From assembly GCA_018267055.1 (NCBI GenBank), contig JAFDZF010000096.1, positions 1 to 47,624 on the forward strand: 47,624 nucleotides of DNA, given 5' to 3'. Under the pieces are notes generated by a model that ran no database searches, had not been told where the DNA came from, and was given only the letters and a program-made list of their open reading frames with translations. The DNA is from Bacteroidota bacterium. GTDB lineage: Bacteria; Bacteroidota; Bacteroidia; Flavobacteriales_F; PHOS-HE28. Below, one piece after another: positions 44,064 to 47,624 of the stretch; the stretch's first letter is position 1, and each line of letters opens with the position of its first letter. Position numbers and translations under genes: made by a program.

Positions 44064-44213
44064 GCCGGAAGCCGGGCAACGCCACCGGGTACTTTGGAAG
44101 GGGCAAGGCCGCTCCGCCTGCAAGTCCCTTTTATCCGGATCCCTCGCCCCTGCTTGCATGGCCTCTGTAGCCGCCCCAGCCCCTCCTCCGCGGAGCCGAA
44201 CGCGCCCAACGAT

Positions 44214-44221
44214 TAACTTGG
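44214..44221 (+). promoter_or_regulatory. -7-like element of the second LytS/LytTR pair
   Basis: TAACTTGG, a partial match to TAnnTTTG, 80 bases before ATG 44302. The long leader resembles that of the first pair. A second candidate, TACTTTGG, lies at 44090-44097. Confidence 0.35.
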
Positions 44222-44301
44222 CTAGCGGACCCGGCCCCTTGGGGCAGGCGCCCCCTCCCGAACGCCGTCCCGAACGCTCCCGCATCATCCATGACCTGCA
44301 G

Positions 44302-45471
44302 ATGAAGCTGCTGGCCGCCATCCGTTCCTATTTCGCGAGCTCGCCGGTGCCGATGCGGACCGTGCTCATCGCGGCCGGCCTGCTGTCCGTGGTGTTCGTC
44401 TACACGTCCTTCATCGGGCGCACCCACATGGGCACCGACCTCAGCCTCTTCGACTGGTGGAAGCAGGCGCCCATCCCCTTCCTGAACTTCTTCACCTGGG
44501 CCCTGGTGCTGCCGCTGGTCAACCGGTGGTCCAAGCATTGGCCACTGAAGGGGCATCCGATCTGGCGCCCCATCCTGATCCACTTCGGCCTGGGCCTGCT
44601 GCTGTGCACGCTGCATGAGGTGTTCAACAGCACGCTCTACATCCTCATCCTGCACAACAGCGGCAGCATCACCTGGCGGTCCGAGATGCTGCGCGGCGTG
44701 CTGCTGAGCCTGCCCAGCGGCGTGGTGCAGCGCTTCATGGAATACTGGCTGCTGCTGGTGCTCCTGATGTACATGGAGACCCGCCGCCAGGTGCGGGAGG
44801 AGCGTACCCGCGTGCTCCAGCTGCAGAACGAGCTGCGGACCACCCAGCTCCTCGCGCTGAAGAAGCAGCTGCAGCCCCACTTCCTCTTCAATACGCTGAA
44901 CACCGTGAGCGCCCTGATGGACGAGGACCGGAAGAGCGCGCGCACCGTGCTCTCGCGCCTGGGCGAACTGCTGCGCACGACGCTCGACGAGGAACGGAAC
45001 GAGGAGGTGCCGCTGATCCACGAAGTGGACCACGTGGGCAACTACCTGGGGATCGAGGCGATCCGCTTCAAGGACCGGCTGCAGGTACGGTACGACATCC
45101 CCTGGGAGTGCCAGAACGCCCTGGTGCCGGGCATGGTGCTGCAACCGCTGGTGGAGAACTCCATCAAGCACGGACTGGACGCCACCAGCGACGAGGTGTG
45201 CATCACCATCGAGGCCCGCCGCGAGCACGATTTCCTGCTGCTGCACGTGCGGGACAACGGCAAGGGGTGCCCGAACGTGGCGAACGCCCTGGCCAATGGC
45301 GGCATCGGGCTGCGCAACGTGCGCGAACGGCTCTCGCTGCTGCATGGCGCCCAGGGCCGGTTCAAGGCCGTTTCGCGGGACGGGGAAGGCTTCCTGGTGA
45401 GCATCACCATCCCCTTCGAGACCAAGGAACGATCAAGGCATGAGAAACATCCGCACCATCGTCGTCGATGA
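44302..45471 (+). CDS. LytS-type sensor histidine kinase, pair 2
   Basis: A 389-residue paralogue of the kinase at 36054 (390 residues), with the same order: short N-terminus (MKLLAAIRSYFASSP), four membrane helices, WWKQAPIPFLNFFTWALVLP, VVQRFMEYWLLLVLLMYMET, coiled coil (RVLQLQNELRTTQLLALK), H-box KKQLQPHFLFNTLNTVSALM with His193, N-box QPLVENSIKHGLDA and G-box ANGGIGLRNVRERL. I start at ATG 44302, since the frame upstream reads proline- and arginine-rich filler across the likely promoter and the resulting length matches pair 1. The C-terminal HEKHPHHRRR arises from the 32-bp overlap with the regulator gene. Confidence 0.88.
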   Translation: MKLLAAIRSYFASSPVPMRTVLIAAGLLSVVFVYTSFIGRTHMGTDLSLFDWWKQAPIPFLNFFTWALVLPLVNRWSKHWPLKGHPIWRPILIHFGLGLLLCTLHEVFNSTLYILILHNSGSITWRSEMLRGVLLSLPSGVVQRFMEYWLLLVLLMYMETRRQVREERTRVLQLQNELRTTQLLALKKQLQPHFLFNTLNTVSALMDEDRKSARTVLSRLGELLRTTLDEERNEEVPLIHEVDHVGNYLGIEAIRFKDRLQVRYDIPWECQNALVPGMVLQPLVENSIKHGLDATSDEVCITIEARREHDFLLLHVRDNGKGCPNVANALANGGIGLRNVRERLSLLHGAQGRFKAVSRDGEGFLVSITIPFETKERSRHEKHPHHRRR

Positions 45472-46219
45472 CGAGCCGGCCGCGCGCTCGCGCGTGATGC
45501 GGTTGCTGGGGACCGATCCCGCCATCCGCGTGGTGGCCGAATGCCGCAACGGTGCCGAGGCCCTGGAGGCCATCCGCCAGGAGCCCGTGGACCTCATGTA
45601 CCTCGACATCCAGATGCCGCAGCTGAACGGCTTCGAGGTGATCAACCGGTTCCCGGCGGGACAGGCGCCGTTCGTGGTCTTCGTCACCGCGCACGACCGC
45701 TATGCCCTGAAGGCCTTCGACGTGAAGGCGGTGGACTACCTGCTGAAGCCGTACGACGACGACCGCTTCTTCACCTCGCTGGCCCGCGCCAAGGACTTCA
45801 TCGAGATGCAGGAGAACAAGCGGCTGGCCGGGAAGCTGATGGACCTGGTGCAGGGCCACCTGAACGCACGCAAGGAGTTCAGCGACGTGATCGTGATCAA
45901 GGAGAAGGGCCGCGAGTACCGTGTGCCGGTGAAGGACGTGATCTGGATCAAGGCCGAAGGCAACTACCTGGTGCTGCAGACGAAGGCCCGCCACTACCTG
46001 CTGCGGATGACGATGAACCTGGTGGAGACCGAGCTGGACCCCGCCGTCTTCGTGCGGATCCACCGGAGCTACATGGTGAACATGGCCCACGTGCGCAATG
46101 CCCGCTACAGCGGCAACAACGAGTTCATGTTCACCATGAGCAACGGGCAGCACGTGCTCAGCGGCCGCAACTACAAGGAGCAGATCGCCACCCTGCTCAC
46201 CGCGCGCGAAGGGAGCTGA
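45440..46219 (+). CDS. LytTR-family response regulator, pair 2
   Basis: A 259-residue regulator, the same length as pair 1's. The receiver has VVDDEP, phospho-acceptor Asp56 in LMYLDIQMPQLNGFE, FVTAHDRYALKAFDVKAVDY and LLKPYDDDRFF. The LytTR domain has VIWIKAEGNYLVLQTKARHY, FVRIHRSYMVNMAHVRNARY and SGNNEFMFTMSNGQHVLSGR. Large parts are identical to the regulator at 37192, chiefly in the DNA-binding domain, so the two may bind related sites. The start lies within the kinase gene. A choice-of-anchor surface protein gene follows after 92 bases. Confidence 0.94.
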   Translation: MRNIRTIVVDDEPAARSRVMRLLGTDPAIRVVAECRNGAEALEAIRQEPVDLMYLDIQMPQLNGFEVINRFPAGQAPFVVFVTAHDRYALKAFDVKAVDYLLKPYDDDRFFTSLARAKDFIEMQENKRLAGKLMDLVQGHLNARKEFSDVIVIKEKGREYRVPVKDVIWIKAEGNYLVLQTKARHYLLRMTMNLVETELDPAVFVRIHRSYMVNMAHVRNARYSGNNEFMFTMSNGQHVLSGRNYKEQIATLLTAREGS

Positions 46220-46247
46220 GGCCCGCCCACTGCGACAACGAAACGAA

Positions 46248-46263
46248 CGGACCATCCCGTCCG
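46248..46263 (+). promoter_or_regulatory. Shared intergenic 16-mer, site C
   Basis: CGGACCATCCCGTCCG, 29 bases after the second LytTR regulator gene and 48 bases before the choice-of-anchor gene. A partial second copy (CATCCATCCG) abuts the start codon. Confidence 0.4.
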
Positions 46264-46311
46264 TGACGGCATGGGCATGGCCGCCGGTGGACCTTGGTCG
46301 TCATCCATCCG

Positions 46312-47624
46312 ATGACACCGCTGACGAACCGCTCCCTGCTGCGCGCCTTGCCCCTGCCCTTCCTCTTCCTGGGCGGGGCCCTCCATGCCCAGCTCACCGT
46401 GGACAACTCCCAGGACCCGATCACCCTGGTGAACGACATCCTGGTGGGCCAGGGCGTGGCGGTGAGCAATGTGACCTTCAACGGCGTGCCGCTCGCCACC
46501 ACCAATGACCAGATCGGCTCCTTCAATGGGGTGGCCTCGAACATCGGCCTGGCCGGCGGCATCACGATCTGCACCGGCAAGGTGATACAGCTCCCAGGAC
46601 CCAACTTCCTGACCGGCTCCACCGTCTCGCCCGCATCGCCCAATGAGACGCCCGACCCGGACCTGATGGTCTTCTCCGGTGGCAGCCAGCACTGCGTGGC
46701 GGCACTGGAATTCGATTTCATTCCCACGGGTGACTCGATCAGTTTCCGCTTCGTCTTCGGGTCGGAGGAGTATCCCGAATACGTGTGCACCAACTTCAAC
46801 GATGCGTTCGGCTTCTTCCTGAGCGGCCCCGGCATCAGCGGGCCCTTCTCCCACCAGGCCATCAACCTGGCCCGGGTGCCCGGTACCGGCATTCCTGTGG
46901 CCATCAATACCGTGAACCCCGGTGTGCCGGGCAGCAATGGTGGGAACGCCTCCACCTGCGCCGCATCGGATCCGAACTGGCAGGCCAACAGCATCTTCTA
47001 CGTGGACAATCCGGAGCCCGATCCCTTCTTCAACCCCACCACCACCGTGGAACTGGACGGCTTCACCGTGCCGTTGACCGCCCATGCGACGGTGCAATGC
47101 GGCCAGATCTACCACATCAAGATGGTCATCGCGAACGGCACGGATGGCACCCTGGACTCGGCCGTGTTCATCGAAGGCGGCAGCTTCTCCTCAGCGAGCT
47201 CCCTGGTGGCGACCGCGACCACGCCCCAGGGCGACGGCACCCTGACCGAAGGCTGCGGGAACGCCGTGGTGACCCTCACCCGCAGCGGCACCCACGGTGA
47301 CGCCGTGGTCACGCTGGCCTCCGCCGGCAATGGCATCACCCCCGGGGACGTCACGCCCATCATCCCCGGAACGGTGACGATCCCGAACGGCTCCACCTCC
47401 GTCTCGTTCCCCGTCGGCGCGGTCCGCGACGATACGGCCGAGGGCGCCGAAGGCCTGACGATCGCCGCCGCATGGGCCTCCTCCTGCGGCACGGTCCTCT
47501 ATGATACGCTGACCATCACCCTGCTGGACTACACGCCGATCGCGATCGACGCCCACGACATGTACCTGCACTGCGATCAGGACAGCGTGTTGCTGGAAGC
47601 CCACGCTGCCGGCGGCCTGGGACA
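46312..47624 (+). CDS. Choice-of-anchor L domain surface protein (3' end cut by window edge)
   Basis: At least 437 residues, open at the window end. The signal peptide (MTPLTNRSLLRALPLPFLFL...LHAQ) is followed by a choice-of-anchor L domain, about residues 25-270: DPITLVNDILVGQGVAVSNV, NIGLAGGITICTGKV, DSISFRFVFGSEEYPEYVCT and NFNDAFGFFLSGPGI. A Calx-beta-like domain comes next (NAVVTLTRSGTHGDAVVTLA, TVTIPNGSTSVSFPVGAVRD, DDTAEGAEGLTI), then the beginning of a PKD-like stretch. Such proteins normally end in a gliding-motility-type T9SS sorting domain, which would lie outside the window. It is downstream of the second LytTR gene and may be its target. Confidence 0.88.
   Translation, partial: MTPLTNRSLLRALPLPFLFLGGALHAQLTVDNSQDPITLVNDILVGQGVAVSNVTFNGVPLATTNDQIGSFNGVASNIGLAGGITICTGKVIQLPGPNFLTGSTVSPASPNETPDPDLMVFSGGSQHCVAALEFDFIPTGDSISFRFVFGSEEYPEYVCTNFNDAFGFFLSGPGISGPFSHQAINLARVPGTGIPVAINTVNPGVPGSNGGNASTCAASDPNWQANSIFYVDNPEPDPFFNPTTTVELDGFTVPLTAHATVQCGQIYHIKMVIANGTDGTLDSAVFIEGGSFSSASSLVATATTPQGDGTLTEGCGNAVVTLTRSGTHGDAVVTLASAGNGITPGDVTPIIPGTVTIPNGSTSVSFPVGAVRDDTAEGAEGLTIAAAWASSCGTVLYDTLTITLLDYTPIAIDAHDMYLHCDQDSVLLEAHAAGGLG

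Noticed and set aside
44158-44301. Upstream extension of the second kinase (48 extra residues)
   Set aside because: The stretch is Pro/Arg-rich, covers the likely promoter, and would make the kinase longer than its paralogue, which matches almost exactly from ATG 44302.

Overview
The window is a GC-rich (clearly above 60% G+C by eye) chromosomal segment from a member of the Bacteroidota, most likely a Flavobacteriales relative with an unusually high GC content. The evidence is: several secreted proteins with type IX secretion system (T9SS) C-terminal sorting domains; a gliding-motility-type C-terminal domain; a PorG-like outer-membrane barrel; OmpA/TPR lipoproteins of the Bacteroidota type; no Shine-Dalgarno-like sequences at most starts; and promoter elements of the Bacteroidota form TAnnTTTG, here mostly drifted to TAnnTTCG. 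No rRNA, tRNA, CRISPR array, phage or intact transposon was found. The G+C bias produces very long antisense open frames, which were treated as shadows.

Layout. 1-5116 (minus): the 3'-truncated end of a YfhO-like membrane protein gene overlapping mutS by 4 bp. 5189-6778 (plus): a SpoU-type RNA methyltransferase and a PorG-like barrel protein. 6779-7257: a terminator and an otherwise empty spacer. 7258-10186 (minus): OmpA/TPR lipoprotein, deoxynucleoside kinase and folK. 10305-12128 (plus): sppA. 12319-13140 (minus): a DUF2797 zinc-finger protein. 13198-17044 (plus): GH3-family enzyme with a coupled secreted beta-propeller-like protein, a second deoxynucleoside kinase, and a PhyH-type dioxygenase, ended by a perfect 17-bp hairpin. 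17112-26332 (minus): a membrane pyrophosphatase, an SBBP-repeat T9SS protein, pdhB, a YihY membrane protein and two paralogous LamG T9SS proteins.

26510-34994 (plus) carries etfB, etfA, a bifunctional nuclease with a UVR motif, a flippase-like membrane protein, nupC, a CHAP amidase, a ClC transporter, thyA and folA. Several of these (pdhB, etfBA, nuclease, nupC, thyA, folA) recur as neighbours in Bacteroidota as I recall; here other genes lie between them. Themes are energy metabolism (PDH, ETF, PPase) and nucleotide supply (two dNKs, NupC, ThyA, FolA, FolK).

35056-47624 (plus) is a surface and regulatory region: a lipoprotein; a LytS-type histidine kinase/LytTR regulator pair; a DUF2911-TPR protein; a T9SS protein; a decayed gene fragment; a five-PKD gliding-type protein; a second, paralogous kinase/regulator pair; and a choice-of-anchor protein cut by the window edge. 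The two regulatory pairs are near copies in length and layout, and each kinase gene overlaps its regulator gene by 32-35 bp. A shared 16-bp intergenic sequence occurs before three genes in this region.

I see no clearly new multi-gene system. The most notable items are the duplicated LytTR modules with the shared motif next to T9SS surface proteins, the gene remnant at 41107-41299, and the lineage-specific promoter signature with very short leaders.
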